Shown: positions 9,161 through 19,063 of the stretch, in pieces
Layout: each line of letters begins with the position of its first letter
Position numbering within the stretch: the stretch's first letter is position 1
Assembly: GCA_024693455.1 (NCBI GenBank)
Contig: JAILKW010000286.1
Span: 1-33,997 of the forward strand
Reading direction: 5' to 3'
DNA length: 33,997 bases
Source of the DNA: Lachnospiraceae bacterium
GTDB taxonomy: Bacteria; Bacillota; Clostridia; Lachnospirales; Lachnospiraceae
Notes under the pieces: model-generated
What the model saw: only the letters and a program-made list of their open reading frames with translations
Databases searched by the model: none
What the model was told of the DNA's origin: nothing
Program-made: the position numbers and the translations under genes

Positions 9161-11707
9161 ATGAAAAAATTTTTTGGGAAGCGATTGTTTTCGCTTATGC
9201 TCGCGGGCGCTGTTGTTATCACTACATATGTACCGGTCAATGCTTATGAATTTTCGCCCAATGAGATCATTGATCTTAAGGGTGTCTCGGATACATACGG
9301 TAAAGCCGGGAATGTCTTTGGTATATATGATATCAATGGTGATGATATACAGGAACTTTTTGAAAGTGAGCCTAACGGAGATTACATAAAACTCAAGGTA
9401 TTTAAATATAAAAAAAGCACAAATAAAGCAGTTAAGGTTAAGACTTTTTCAAAGGTTTCAAAGGTTTGGGGAGCCAAAAAATCCATTATAGTATCCACTC
9501 CCTCAAAGCCTGCTGACAGTTATACAAAATATAAGATCAAGGGATTTTCTTTAAAGGCCGTAAAGAAGATCACGGTAAAGAAGGTTAAGGGAGTCGCTAA
9601 ATATAGCCAAAACGGAAAAGCCATTAAAAAAGCCGAATACAAAAAAGCCGTAAAGAAGATCAAAAAGGGTGCAGAAGCTATTCCTTTCGGTGTAGCGGGA
9701 TATCCCTGGATCGATTCCAATGTTATCGGTTATGCAGGAGCTGTAGGAGATGTAGGCATTAAAAATGATGCACACCTTTCTTTCAATTACGAATATCTTA
9801 GTAATACCGATGATCTTGACGGCAGAAGGGCAACTGTCGGAGGTGCTGTAAATGCGATGAAAAGAACTTCAGACAGGAAAAAGGAAATTTTTACCGGGAA
9901 AAAAGTGACAGGAAAGGATTCCGAGAAAGTCAGAATGCTGTTTAAAAAGCTTGCGGATTTTTCTGCCAGAGATGCTGTAGGTATTGAGCCCCTTAAGCAG
10001 GACATTGAAAGGATACAGGCGATCTCATCCATAAAAGATATGACGGCATATCTTACCGATACAAGCCGGATGGTTCCCACAAGATTTGTAAAACTTAATT
10101 CTACAATTCATAGTGCAATGCAGGGCATCCGTTTGCCGGATGTTGAGTATGATTCGCTTCAGAGTGATGATGGCAGGGAATCTTTCGATAATACCGTAAA
10201 AAAGGTTTTGAAGAAGATCGGTTATAAAAAATCAGAGGCAAACAGGATAATTAAAAATGCGGTAGCTCTTGATGAGACTTTAGTAAAAGGTTTTCTGACG
10301 GATGACAAACTCAAGAAAAAATATCCTTCAGACAATTGCGCCTATATAGATGGTCAGAGTGTTAGCGAACTTTGCAAGAATTTCCCTTTGACAGACATTC
10401 TTAAGGGTTATGGCAGCAAGGCTGAAACTTATGGTTTTGCCACGCTTCAGACAAAGTATTTCAGTAATCTTGACAATGTTTACAAAAAGAAAAACCTGGA
10501 GCTGCTGAAGGATTATATGATATATGCAGCTGCTTACAGAGGAGTTTTGATAACAGACAGTGATACACTTGTTTCCGCTGTAAGTGATGCACAAGAGTTA
10601 GTGGGAAGACCTGCGGTTGAAAAGCCCGTAGGCCAAGAGGCAATAGACAGCTTTATTGCTGATCTTGTTGCAGCAAACGATTATGGTGAGAGTGGTTATT
10701 TGTGCTCCAGCAAGATATGGGAATTTGCTCCACTTATCTGCAATGCATATGTAAGCGAATACTATGACGATAGCGATAAAAAGCGCGTAAGTGATTTTGC
10801 TGAAACGATAGTAGATAACTATGAGGCAATGCTTTCTGAGGAAGACTGGCTTGCTGAGGAAACAAAAAAGGCAGCTATAGAAAAGCTCAGAGCCATGGAT
10901 ATAAATGTTTTATATCCCGACACACTTCCGGATCTTAGTTATCTGGATATCAATGAAACGGATTCTGTGTATACTACTTTTTACAAGGCAAGAGAGGCTA
11001 CACAAAGACATAATGCCGAAAATGAAGGAAAGCTTTTGGATTTACAGGGATGGCGTTGGGATCTTGATACGATCTTCGATACAACGATAATGAATTCTTT
11101 CTATCTGCCTACCAATAACAGCGTATATATTTTAGGCGGATATGTAGATGGAAAAGAAGATATATCCACTCTAACCAACGAGGAATTATATGGTTTCCTC
11201 GGACTTGTTATAGGACATGAGATATCTCATGCTTTTGATTCAGCAGGCGCCAAGTATGATAAAGACGGAGTATATGTGGCTTCAGAGGAGAATCCTTCCG
11301 GATGGTGGACGGATGAGGACTGGACAGTATTTGAGAAAAAAGTTAAAAAGATGGCTAAGTACTATAACGGAATTTCACCGCTTAACGGAGTAGACGAGCT
11401 TAACGGCAGTATGCTTACCGGAGAAGCTATTGCTGATATGGGTGGTATGGCTGTCTTACTTCGCATGGCAGGTCAGATCGAAGGGTTTGACTATGATAAA
11501 TTCTTCAGAGAATATTCAAAGGGAATTTTCTTATATAAAGCGCCTAAGATGGCTGATTATTTAATGTCGTTCATGGATGTGCATCCGCTTGGATACTTAA
11601 GAACCAATGTCACGGTTGCACAGTTTGATGAATTTTATAAGACATACGATATAACAAAGGGCGACGGTATGTATATCGCACCTAAGGATAGAGTAAAAAT
11701 CTGGTAG
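9161..11707 (+). CDS. Secreted M13-family zinc metallopeptidase, tandem paralog of the upstream gene
   Basis: Signal peptide; '[21 protein letters not shown]', '[13 protein letters not shown]', C-term 'PKDRVKIW'; co-linear with the 6557..9067 product, including the N-terminal module; RBS AAAGGAGG. Confidence 0.88.
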   Translation: MKKFFGKRLFSLMLAGAVVITTYVPVNAYEFSPNEIIDLKGVSDTYGKAGNVFGIYDINGDDIQELFESEPNGDYIKLKVFKYKKSTNKAVKVKTFSKVSKVWGAKKSIIVSTPSKPADSYTKYKIKGFSLKAVKKITVKKVKGVAKYSQNGKAIKKAEYKKAVKKIKKGAEAIPFGVAGYPWIDSNVIGYAGAVGDVGIKNDAHLSFNYEYLSNTDDLDGRRATVGGAVNAMKRTSDRKKEIFTGKKVTGKDSEKVRMLFKKLADFSARDAVGIEPLKQDIERIQAISSIKDMTAYLTDTSRMVPTRFVKLNSTIHSAMQGIRLPDVEYDSLQSDDGRESFDNTVKKVLKKIGYKKSEANRIIKNAVALDETLVKGFLTDDKLKKKYPSDNCAYIDGQSVSELCKNFPLTDILKGYGSKAETYGFATLQTKYFSNLDNVYKKKNLELLKDYMIYAAAYRGVLITDSDTLVSAVSDAQELVGRPAVEKPVGQEAIDSFIADLVAANDYGESGYLCSSKIWEFAPLICNAYVSEYYDDSDKKRVSDFAETIVDNYEAMLSEEDWLAEETKKAAIEKLRAMDINVLYPDTLPDLSYLDINETDSVYTTFYKAREATQRHNAENEGKLLDLQGWRWDLDTIFDTTIMNSFYLPTNNSVYILGGYVDGKEDISTLTNEELYGFLGLVIGHEISHAFDSAGAKYDKDGVYVASEENPSGWWTDEDWTVFEKKVKKMAKYYNGISPLNGVDELNGSMLTGEAIADMGGMAVLLRMAGQIEGFDYDKFFREYSKGIFLYKAPKMADYLMSFMDVHPLGYLRTNVTVAQFDEFYKTYDITKGDGMYIAPKDRVKIW

Positions 11708-11721
11708 TTAAGGAGCTCAAA

Positions 11722-14364
11722 ATGCAATTAGCAAAGACATATGATCCTAAGGGACTTGAGGATCGCTTATACGAGAAATGGGAAAAGGGAGGATTTTTTC
11801 ACGCAGAGGTAAATCCGGATAAAAAGCCGTTTACTATCGTTATGCCGCCTCCAAATATCACGGGACAGCTTCACATGGGGCATGCTCTTGACAATACACT
11901 TCAGGATATCCTTATAAGATACAGAAGGATGCAGGGGTATGAAGCTCTTTGGCAGCCGGGAACAGACCATGCTTCAATAGCAACCGAGGTTAAGGTTATC
12001 GAGTCCTTAAAGGAACAGGGGATCGATAAAGAGGATCTTGGCAGAGAAGGCTTCCTTGAAAAATGCTGGGACTGGAGAAAAGAGTACGGCGGAAGGATAG
12101 TAAAACAGCTTCGCAAGATGGGTTCCTCCGCTGACTGGGAGCGCGAACGCTTTACAATGGATGAAGGCTGCAACGAAGCGGTTGAGGAAGTTTTTGTTCG
12201 TTTGTACGAAAAGGGACTTATATATAAGGGGAAGCGTATAATCAACTGGTGTCCGGTATGTCAGACCTCCATTTCAGATGCAGAGGTTGAGTACGAGGAT
12301 CAGGCAGGACATTTTTGGCATATTAATTACCCTATCGCGGGTGAAGAAGGCAGATTTGTTCAGATAGCAACCACCCGTCCGGAGACAATGCTCGGAGATA
12401 CCGCGCTTGCCGTTAATCCCGATGATGATCGTTATAAGGATCTTGTCGGTAAGATGGTAATCCTTCCTCTTGTCAATAAGGAGATCCCCATAGTTGCGGA
12501 TGAGTATGTTGATATGGAATTCGGAACAGGTGTTGTAAAGATAACACCCGCTCACGACCCCAACGATTTTGAGGTAGGAAAGAGACACGATCTTCCCGTT
12601 ATCAATATTTTAAATGATGATGCCACGATCAACGAAAACGGTGGCAAATATGCGGGAATGGACAGATATGAAGCCAGAGAGCTCATGGTTAAAGAGCTTG
12701 ATGAGCTGGGTCTTCTTGTTAAGATCGAAGATCATGATCATAACGTAGGTACGCATGACAGATGCCATACTACCGTAGAACCGATGGTAAAGCCTCAGTG
12801 GTTTGTTGCAATGCAGGAGCTTGCAAAACCCGCCATTGATGCGATCAAAAAGGGCGAACTTAAATTTGTTCCCGAAAGATTTGATAAGACATATCTCCAC
12901 TGGCTGGAGAATATCAGAGACTGGTGTATAAGCAGACAGCTTTGGTGGGGACACAGGATACCTGCTTGGTACTGTGATGATTGCGGAGAGATAACCGTTA
13001 CCAAAACAAAGGATGCTCCGAAGGTTTGCCCCAAGTGCGGCAGCAGTCATATAAGACAGGATGAGGATACACTCGATACGTGGTTTTCCTCTGCTCTTTG
13101 GCCTTTTTCAACTTTGGGATGGCCTAAGGAAACACCTGAACTTAAATATTTCTATCCTACGGATGTACTTGTTACCGGATATGATATCATCTTTTTCTGG
13201 GTGGTTCGTATGGTATTTTCGGGATATGAGCACACAGGCAAGTCTCCCTTCCATACGGTTCTTATTCACGGTCTTGTAAGAGATTCACAGGGCCGCAAGA
13301 TGTCAAAGTCACTCGGAAACGGAATCGATCCGCTGGAAGTAATTGACAAATACGGTGCAGATGCTCTAAGACTTACTCTTGTCACGGGAAATGCGCCCGG
13401 AAACGATATGCGTTTCTATTGGGAAAGGGTAGAGGCAAGCCGTAACTTTGCAAACAAGGTATGGAATGCTTCACGATTTATCCTCATGAATCTTGAGGGA
13501 GTCGATTTAAAACAGCCTGCGGATTCAGAGCTTACAACAGCCGATAAATGGATAATGTCCCGTCTTAATAAGGTGGCACGGGATGTTACCGAAAATATGG
13601 ATAAGTACGAACTCGGAATTGCTGTTCAGAAGGTTTATGATTTTATCTGGGAAGAATTCTGTGACTGGTATATCGAGATAGTAAAACCTCGTATGTACAA
13701 TAAGGAAGCAGAGCCCGTAAGCGCTAATGCAGCGCTTTATACCTTAAGAAGCGTGCTCTCACAGGCACTTAAGCTTCTTCATCCGTTCATGCCTTTCATC
13801 TCGGAAGAGATCTATTGTAATCTTTTGCCTGAGGCTGAAACTATAATGACGGAATCATGGCCCGTTTATGATGAGGCATGGAATTTTGAGAAGGAAGAAG
13901 AGATAGTTTCACGTTCTCAGGATCTTGTAAGAGGAATGAGAGCACTTCGAACAGATATGGATGTACCTCCTTCAAGGAAGGCAAAGCTTATCATAACTTC
14001 CAAAAATGAAGCTGTTCGCAGTATATTTGATGATAATAAGTCAATTTATCAGGGACTTGCCGGAGCGAACGAGATCGAGGTTTCTCAGTCATGTACAGAA
14101 TCAGAGAAGGTAGTTTCCTTTGTCATACCTGACGCGGTTGTTTATGTTCCCCTTGAGGATCTGGTTGATATGGAAAAGGAGAAGGAGCGTCTTACCAAGG
14201 AAAAGAAGCGTCTTGAGGGAGAGCTTAAGAGAAGCCGAAGCATGCTTTCCAACGAGAAATTCCTTTCAAAGGCACCGGAGGAGAAGGTTGCCGAGGAGAA
14301 GGAAAAACTTGCAAAATACGAGCAGATGATGAATGATGTAGAGGCAAGACTTTCAAATATGTAA
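11722..14364 (+). CDS. valS: Valyl-tRNA synthetase
   Basis: '[21 protein letters not shown]' (HIGH), '[27 protein letters not shown]' (KMSKS), editing-domain '[12 protein letters not shown]', C-terminal coiled coil; full length 880 aa. Confidence 0.98.
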   Translation: MQLAKTYDPKGLEDRLYEKWEKGGFFHAEVNPDKKPFTIVMPPPNITGQLHMGHALDNTLQDILIRYRRMQGYEALWQPGTDHASIATEVKVIESLKEQGIDKEDLGREGFLEKCWDWRKEYGGRIVKQLRKMGSSADWERERFTMDEGCNEAVEEVFVRLYEKGLIYKGKRIINWCPVCQTSISDAEVEYEDQAGHFWHINYPIAGEEGRFVQIATTRPETMLGDTALAVNPDDDRYKDLVGKMVILPLVNKEIPIVADEYVDMEFGTGVVKITPAHDPNDFEVGKRHDLPVINILNDDATINENGGKYAGMDRYEARELMVKELDELGLLVKIEDHDHNVGTHDRCHTTVEPMVKPQWFVAMQELAKPAIDAIKKGELKFVPERFDKTYLHWLENIRDWCISRQLWWGHRIPAWYCDDCGEITVTKTKDAPKVCPKCGSSHIRQDEDTLDTWFSSALWPFSTLGWPKETPELKYFYPTDVLVTGYDIIFFWVVRMVFSGYEHTGKSPFHTVLIHGLVRDSQGRKMSKSLGNGIDPLEVIDKYGADALRLTLVTGNAPGNDMRFYWERVEASRNFANKVWNASRFILMNLEGVDLKQPADSELTTADKWIMSRLNKVARDVTENMDKYELGIAVQKVYDFIWEEFCDWYIEIVKPRMYNKEAEPVSANAALYTLRSVLSQALKLLHPFMPFISEEIYCNLLPEAETIMTESWPVYDEAWNFEKEEEIVSRSQDLVRGMRALRTDMDVPPSRKAKLIITSKNEAVRSIFDDNKSIYQGLAGANEIEVSQSCTESEKVVSFVIPDAVVYVPLEDLVDMEKEKERLTKEKKRLEGELKRSRSMLSNEKFLSKAPEEKVAEEKEKLAKYEQMMNDVEARLSNM

Positions 14365-14377
14365 CAGGGGATGTGTT

Positions 14378-14788
14378 ATGCAGCATACAATAAAGGCTGA
14401 TGAACTTATTAATGGGGCGAAGGCGGCTATGAAGGCCGCTTATGCCCCATATTCCCATTTTTACGTGGGAGCTGCGGTTCTTGCGGAGGATGGAAAGATT
14501 TATACCGGATGCAATATAGAGAATTCATCCTACGGTGCGACCAACTGCGCGGAGAGAACTGCAATATTCAAGGCAGTAAGCGAGGGATGCAGGAAGATAC
14601 ACGCTATTGCGATCTGCGGCGGTTATGAAGGTGTGATAGAAGCCGTTGCATCGCCTTGCGGGATCTGCAGACAGGTTATGTCTGAGTTCGGACAAAATGA
14701 CATGCCGGTCTTTCTTATTCATAAAGATGGCTTTGATGAGTATACTTTGGGGGAACTTTTGCCCTGTAGTTTTACATTGGAGAATTAA
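14378..14788 (+). CDS. cdd: Cytidine deaminase
   Basis: 'YSHFYVGAAVL', 'GCNIENSSYGATNCAERTAIFKAVSEG', 'ASPCGICRQVMSEF' (C/HAE...PCxxC). Confidence 0.95.
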   Translation: MQHTIKADELINGAKAAMKAAYAPYSHFYVGAAVLAEDGKIYTGCNIENSSYGATNCAERTAIFKAVSEGCRKIHAIAICGGYEGVIEAVASPCGICRQVMSEFGQNDMPVFLIHKDGFDEYTLGELLPCSFTLEN

Positions 14789-14789
14789 A

Positions 14790-14927
14790 ATGATCGATTT
14801 TGAAAAAGAGCTGGAGAAGTTTCAACCCAGCATGGAAGTTAAAGAAGCTGAGGATGTTATTAAAAATAAAGATCTTACCGATATGATCGACATTCTCAGA
14901 GAAATGATAAAGGAAGGAAGAGCATGA
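14790..14927 (+). CDS. Small 45-aa acidic/amphipathic protein of unknown function
   Basis: ATG at 14790, 1 nt after the cdd stop; MIDFEKELEKFQPSMEVKEAEDVIKNKDLTDMIDILREMIKEGRA; stop overlaps the start of the next gene (ATGA, 14924). The ORF-track start at 14646 lies inside cdd. Confidence 0.65.
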   Translation: MIDFEKELEKFQPSMEVKEAEDVIKNKDLTDMIDILREMIKEGRA

Positions 14928-16351
14928 CAGCGGAGGAATTGATTTATAAGGCTGCAAATGTCTCATATAATGAGGGACTTAGTCTTGCCCGGCTGCATGA
15001 TCTTTCGGGGGCTATCGTAGCCCTGTCAAGGGCTCTTAAATATAATAAACGTCACACTGATGCCAGGAATCTTCTGGGACTTGTTTATTTTGAATACGGT
15101 GAGCCGGTTTTGGCACTCAGAGAATGGGTTATCAGTAAGAACTTCCAGCACAACGACAATGCTGCGGATCATTATTTAAGAGAGGTTCAAAGAGCCGGTA
15201 CCTTGGATAAACTGGACAGTGCTGCCAAGAAATTCAATCTTGGACTTGATTATGCCAAGAGCGGTAATCTTGAACTTGCCAGGATCCAGCTTAAGAGGGT
15301 ACTTTCGGGCAATCCCAAGATGGTCAGAGCCAGATTACTTTTGGCTCTTCTTCACATGCAGGACGGGAAGTTCAGCGAAGCCCGAAAGGAGCTGAGGCTT
15401 GCCCAAAAGATAGACGTTAACAACAGCACACTTGTCGGATATATGCAGGAGGTAGAGACGCATATAGCCGAAATTGAAAAAGAGAAGAAAAGAAAGAGAA
15501 GAAATCATCCGGATGTTATTGATATTACAGACGGAAATGATTCCTGGCGTATGCCCAGGCAGACGTTTGTGGAAGCGATCGACAATACAAAAAGCGGTAT
15601 TTTAAATCTTATTCTCGGAACCGGGATCGGTATTATGGTCGCCATCTTTTTGATAGTTCCAACAGTTAAACAGGAAGCGAACGCAGACGCAGCCACAGCT
15701 CTTATCAGCGCCAATACAAAAGCACAAACGACTCAAAATGATGTTGAGGATCTTTCCAAAGAAGTAAAAAGACTTAACAAAAGACTGGAAAAATATGAGG
15801 GACAGGCGGATATAAAAGAGTCCTATGAGTTGCTTGTGGACGCAAGAAACGCTTATGATGAGGGTGAGTTTGACACGGCACTCAGTAAACTGGATTCTCT
15901 CAACAAAGATCTGCTCGAAAAAAAGGGAGTTTCTCTTTATGAAAAGATGGAGGCTGATATCCAGGCTGACAGAGCAAAAGCCTTTTTCTCGGAAGGAATG
16001 GCTGCAAAGAAACGCGGTGATTATGAAACAGCCACAAAGCTGTTAAAGTCTGTTGTTAAATATGATGAGAATTATGCAGACGGTGAAGCAATGTACAGAC
16101 TTGCGGAAAGCTACGAGAAGGACGGAAAAGTCGATCGTGCGCTCACTTATTATAAAAAGGTCGCTGAAGAATATCCTACCAAGTACATCGGAAGGAAATC
16201 AGCGCAGAAGGTAGATGCACTTGATACTGAAGAAGAGATGGAAACTGTGGATACCCAGACAGATGAAATGTTAACGGATGAACAGTTGATAGATGAACCG
16301 CTCTTTGATGAAAACGAAGAAGACGAAACGGAAACGGATCAGAATGAATAA
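14924..16351 (+). CDS. Membrane-anchored tetratricopeptide repeat protein with acidic C-terminal tail
   Basis: TPR-like repeats at both ends (e.g. 'HTDARNLLGLVYFEYGEPVLALREW', 'AMYRLAESYEKDGKVDRALTYYKKV'), central TM 'GILNLILGTGIGIMVAIFLIVPTV', acidic tail 'DENEEDETETDQNE'. Confidence 0.82.
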   Translation: MTAEELIYKAANVSYNEGLSLARLHDLSGAIVALSRALKYNKRHTDARNLLGLVYFEYGEPVLALREWVISKNFQHNDNAADHYLREVQRAGTLDKLDSAAKKFNLGLDYAKSGNLELARIQLKRVLSGNPKMVRARLLLALLHMQDGKFSEARKELRLAQKIDVNNSTLVGYMQEVETHIAEIEKEKKRKRRNHPDVIDITDGNDSWRMPRQTFVEAIDNTKSGILNLILGTGIGIMVAIFLIVPTVKQEANADAATALISANTKAQTTQNDVEDLSKEVKRLNKRLEKYEGQADIKESYELLVDARNAYDEGEFDTALSKLDSLNKDLLEKKGVSLYEKMEADIQADRAKAFFSEGMAAKKRGDYETATKLLKSVVKYDENYADGEAMYRLAESYEKDGKVDRALTYYKKVAEEYPTKYIGRKSAQKVDALDTEEEMETVDTQTDEMLTDEQLIDEPLFDENEEDETETDQNE

Positions 16352-17129
16352 AAAATTGATTTTTTTTGATATTGACGGTACTTTATGGGGGCATGACAGG
16401 ATTGTTCCAGAGTCAACTAAGGAGGGGATCAAAAAGGCACAGAAGAACGGTCATATATGTATGATAAATACGGGACGTTGTCGTTCTTTTGTAAGAGACA
16501 GGGATTTGCTGGGTATTGGATTTGACGGAATAATAACCGGATGCAGTACTATGATCGAATATAACGGTGAAACATTGTTTTATCATGTCATAGATAACGA
16601 TGTTATCGAATACGCCATAAATACATCACGTTCTTTTTCCTTCAGACCGATCCTGGAGGGCAGATATAATCTTTATTATGATGATGATGAGTTTGGCAGG
16701 GATCCTTTCGGTATTTTTATCCGTGAGGAAATGGGGGATGATGTACTTCCCATAGAAGAAAATTGGAATAAATGGGAAGTTTCCAAAATGTCCTGCGCAG
16801 TCGATGACGGTCATATTGAGGAATGTTATGAAAAATTAAAAGACAATTTTGATTTTATGGTTCATAATTCAAGTGTGATCGAGCTTGTTCCCAAAGGCTT
16901 TCATAAGGGAGTCGGTGTAAAAAAAGCCTGTGAGCTTTTAAATATACCGATAGAGGATACGGTATGTTTCGGAGACAGTGCCAATGACATAGAGATGTTT
17001 GAAGCAGTCAATACCGGAGTTGCAATGGGTAACAGTGCTGATGTAATTAAAGATATGGCAAGCTTTGTGACAACGGACTTTGATAAAGACGGAATATATT
17101 TGGGACTGGAGAAGCTTGGAATCATATAA
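16344..17129 (+). CDS. Cof-type HAD-superfamily phosphatase
   Basis: 'KLIFFDIDGTLWGHD', 'MINTGR', 'VCFGDSANDIEMFEAVNTGVAMGNS'. ATG at 16344 overlaps the end of the TPR gene; the ORF-track start at 16293 is probably too far upstream. Confidence 0.9.
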   Translation: MNKKLIFFDIDGTLWGHDRIVPESTKEGIKKAQKNGHICMINTGRCRSFVRDRDLLGIGFDGIITGCSTMIEYNGETLFYHVIDNDVIEYAINTSRSFSFRPILEGRYNLYYDDDEFGRDPFGIFIREEMGDDVLPIEENWNKWEVSKMSCAVDDGHIEECYEKLKDNFDFMVHNSSVIELVPKGFHKGVGVKKACELLNIPIEDTVCFGDSANDIEMFEAVNTGVAMGNSADVIKDMASFVTTDFDKDGIYLGLEKLGII

Positions 17130-17140
17130 CGAAATAAAAG

Positions 17141-17181
17141 AAATCCCTCACCTAAGCCTTAAAGGCGTAGGTGGGGGATTT
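17141..17181. repeat. Palindromic hairpin between convergent genes, likely bidirectional terminator; related to the hairpin at 32248
   Basis: AAATCCCTCACCTAAGCCTT-A-AAGGCGTAGGTGGGGGATTT: 20-nt arms, 18/20 complementary, T-rich on the 3' side of each strand. Confidence 0.75.
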
Positions 17182-17188
17182 TTGGAGT

Positions 17189-19063
17189 TTATACCGCATC
17201 ATCTGAATTTGAATTTTGCATATCCTGTGGTTTTGAGAAATTTCCCATTCTTCCCATACCACCCATTCCGTTGCTTTCGCCGTAAACAATACCGCTCATT
17301 GTAATGCTCTGGGTATCGTTTCCGAGTGTTACGGAGTAGGTTCCGTCACTTGTGATCTCGGGTGTTGAGATTACAGCACATTCATACTGCTTATCGGGAG
17401 TGTAGCTTGCAAGTACCTTACCGTTTGAGTCTGTTATCTTTATTTCGCCGGTTTGTGAGCTGTTTGAGGAAACAAGCATGCTGCCCTGCTTTGAACTTGA
17501 GCTGAAGCTTTCTGCCATTCCTTTTGCGCCTGCAGCTATTACCACGCCTCCGTTGATCACGGCTTCAGTACCGGAATCTATTGCTCCGTTGCCTGAATTT
17601 GTGGGGCCTGATACATAAACTGTTCCGCCGTTTACGGTAAGCACTCCGTTTGAATCAAGACCGTCTCCTTCGGCATTAACAGTGATAGTACCACCGTTTA
17701 TTGTAAGGGAGCAGCTTTCGTCAGCGTCCATTCCGCCTCCCATGCCGCCATTACCGCCCATACCGCCATGACCATTCATTGTTCTTTTGCCGGAGCTGCC
17801 GTTGTCGCCACTTATCGCAGAATCCGAAGTTGTGCTCATGTCAGGTCTTTGTCTCATGTTTCCGTCAGGTCTTTGTCCCATTCTGCCACCCGGCCTTTGC
17901 ATGTTATTGTCGTCGGGTCTTTGAGGCATATTACCGTCGGAGCCTTCCGGCTTTTGAGGCATTTTGTTGCTATCGGTGCTGCCTGTTTCACTATCGGATC
18001 CGGATTCTTTGGTAAATCTTTTTCCTTCTTTGGAGCCTGAGTTATCTGAAGAGGTTGTTTCACTTGAGCTGCTTCCGCTTGAAGCGTTAAAGCCGTCGTC
18101 AGAGGAAGTAACATCTATATCACCGTCATTAACGATTATTGTCTGTGCCTCAATACCCTCATTACTGTTTGTTATATCAATTTTTCCGTTATCTATCTGA
18201 AGCAGTGTGTCTGAATGAATACCGTCATCTTCTGCGAAGATCGTTATTGTACCGTCTGCGATATAGGTATATCCCTTTGAGGTATCATCATCATTGGAAC
18301 TGTGAATACCGTCTTTTCCTGCGGTTATATCAATGTTTCCGTCAGCTATCCTAACGCTGTCTTTTCCGGAAAGTCCGTGTTTTTCCGCTGTTATCTTATA
18401 AGTTCCTCCGCATACCTTAAGATCGTCTTTGCTGACAACGCCATGACCGTATTTTGCTGTTATGTTCAATGTGCCTTTTCCGTTAAGTATGATATCGGTC
18501 TTTGAAAAAATAACGGCATCAATGTTGTTATCGTCTGTTGCTACATATTCACCGGTTACGGAAAGTTTGTTTGTACTTCCCTTTGCCGTTGTTACAAAGA
18601 CTTTATCGGCTTCTATGCTGTAAATGCAGGCTGAACTGTCGTTAGATATGGTTACACCGTTTAAAACGATCTGTACCTTTGCGTCATCGGCTGCGTCTAC
18701 AACTATCTGTCCGTCACTTAAAGAGCCGCTTATGATATAGGTGCCTTCAGCTGTGATGGTAATAGTACTTTTGTCGATTTTTACATTCTTTGAAGATGAT
18801 TTACAGCCGGAATCGGAAAGGGTTATGGTTTCCGCTTCGCTTTCGTCATAATCGTTTTCAAGATCTCTGTCCGTAAACATTTCAGCGGTGTTGATCTTGG
18901 ATAAGGATGCTGATGAGTTCTTGCCTGAGGAAGCGCCGCCCGACGCTGTTTCTGTTGTTTCCACACTGCCTGTTGTAAGGTTTGTGACCGAGCATCCCGA
19001 AAGAGTAAGGGTTGCTGTTAATGTTACCATTGCTATTATTGATAAATATTTCTTATAATTCAT
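17189..19063 (-). CDS. Lipoprotein with Cthe_2159/DUF4353-like carbohydrate-binding beta-helix domain
   Basis: Lipobox 'LTLSGCS'; 'GTYIISGSLSDGQIVVDAADDAKVQIVLNGVTISNDSSACIYSIEADKVFVTTAKGSTNKLS' and 'ADGTITIFAEDDGIHSD' repeats typical of this family; RBS AGGAGGG. Confidence 0.85.
   Translation of the reverse strand: MNYKKYLSIIAMVTLTATLTLSGCSVTNLTTGSVETTETASGGASSGKNSSASLSKINTAEMFTDRDLENDYDESEAETITLSDSGCKSSSKNVKIDKSTITITAEGTYIISGSLSDGQIVVDAADDAKVQIVLNGVTISNDSSACIYSIEADKVFVTTAKGSTNKLSVTGEYVATDDNNIDAVIFSKTDIILNGKGTLNITAKYGHGVVSKDDLKVCGGTYKITAEKHGLSGKDSVRIADGNIDITAGKDGIHSSNDDDTSKGYTYIADGTITIFAEDDGIHSDTLLQIDNGKIDITNSNEGIEAQTIIVNDGDIDVTSSDDGFNASSGSSSSETTSSDNSGSKEGKRFTKESGSDSETGSTDSNKMPQKPEGSDGNMPQRPDDNNMQRPGGRMGQRPDGNMRQRPDMSTTSDSAISGDNGSSGKRTMNGHGGMGGNGGMGGGMDADESCSLTINGGTITVNAEGDGLDSNGVLTVNGGTVYVSGPTNSGNGAIDSGTEAVINGGVVIAAGAKGMAESFSSSSKQGSMLVSSNSSQTGEIKITDSNGKVLASYTPDKQYECAVISTPEITSDGTYSVTLGNDTQSITMSGIVYGESNGMGGMGRMGNFSKPQDMQNSNSDDAV
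17837..17962 (-). repeat. Low-complexity in-frame repeat region encoding (M/R)xQRPDxN-type units
   Basis: Encodes MPQKPEGSDGNMPQRPDDNNMQRPGGRMGQRPDGNMRQRPDM; the + strand shows recurrent 'gtCxGGtCTTTG' units. Confidence 0.7.

Noticed and set aside
11708-11721. T-box riboswitch for valS
   Set aside because: Only 14 nt are available between the upstream stop and the valS ATG, and no specifier/antiterminator structure can fit.
12610-13050. 146-aa and nested 79-aa minus-strand ORFs inside valS
   Set aside because: Fully antisense to valS; composition looks like reverse-frame translation.
17768-18354. Several overlapping ORFs on both strands inside the DUF4353-like gene
   Set aside because: They are alternative-frame translations of the low-complexity and Ser-rich region of the lipoprotein gene (Cys/Arg/Ser-rich nonsense).
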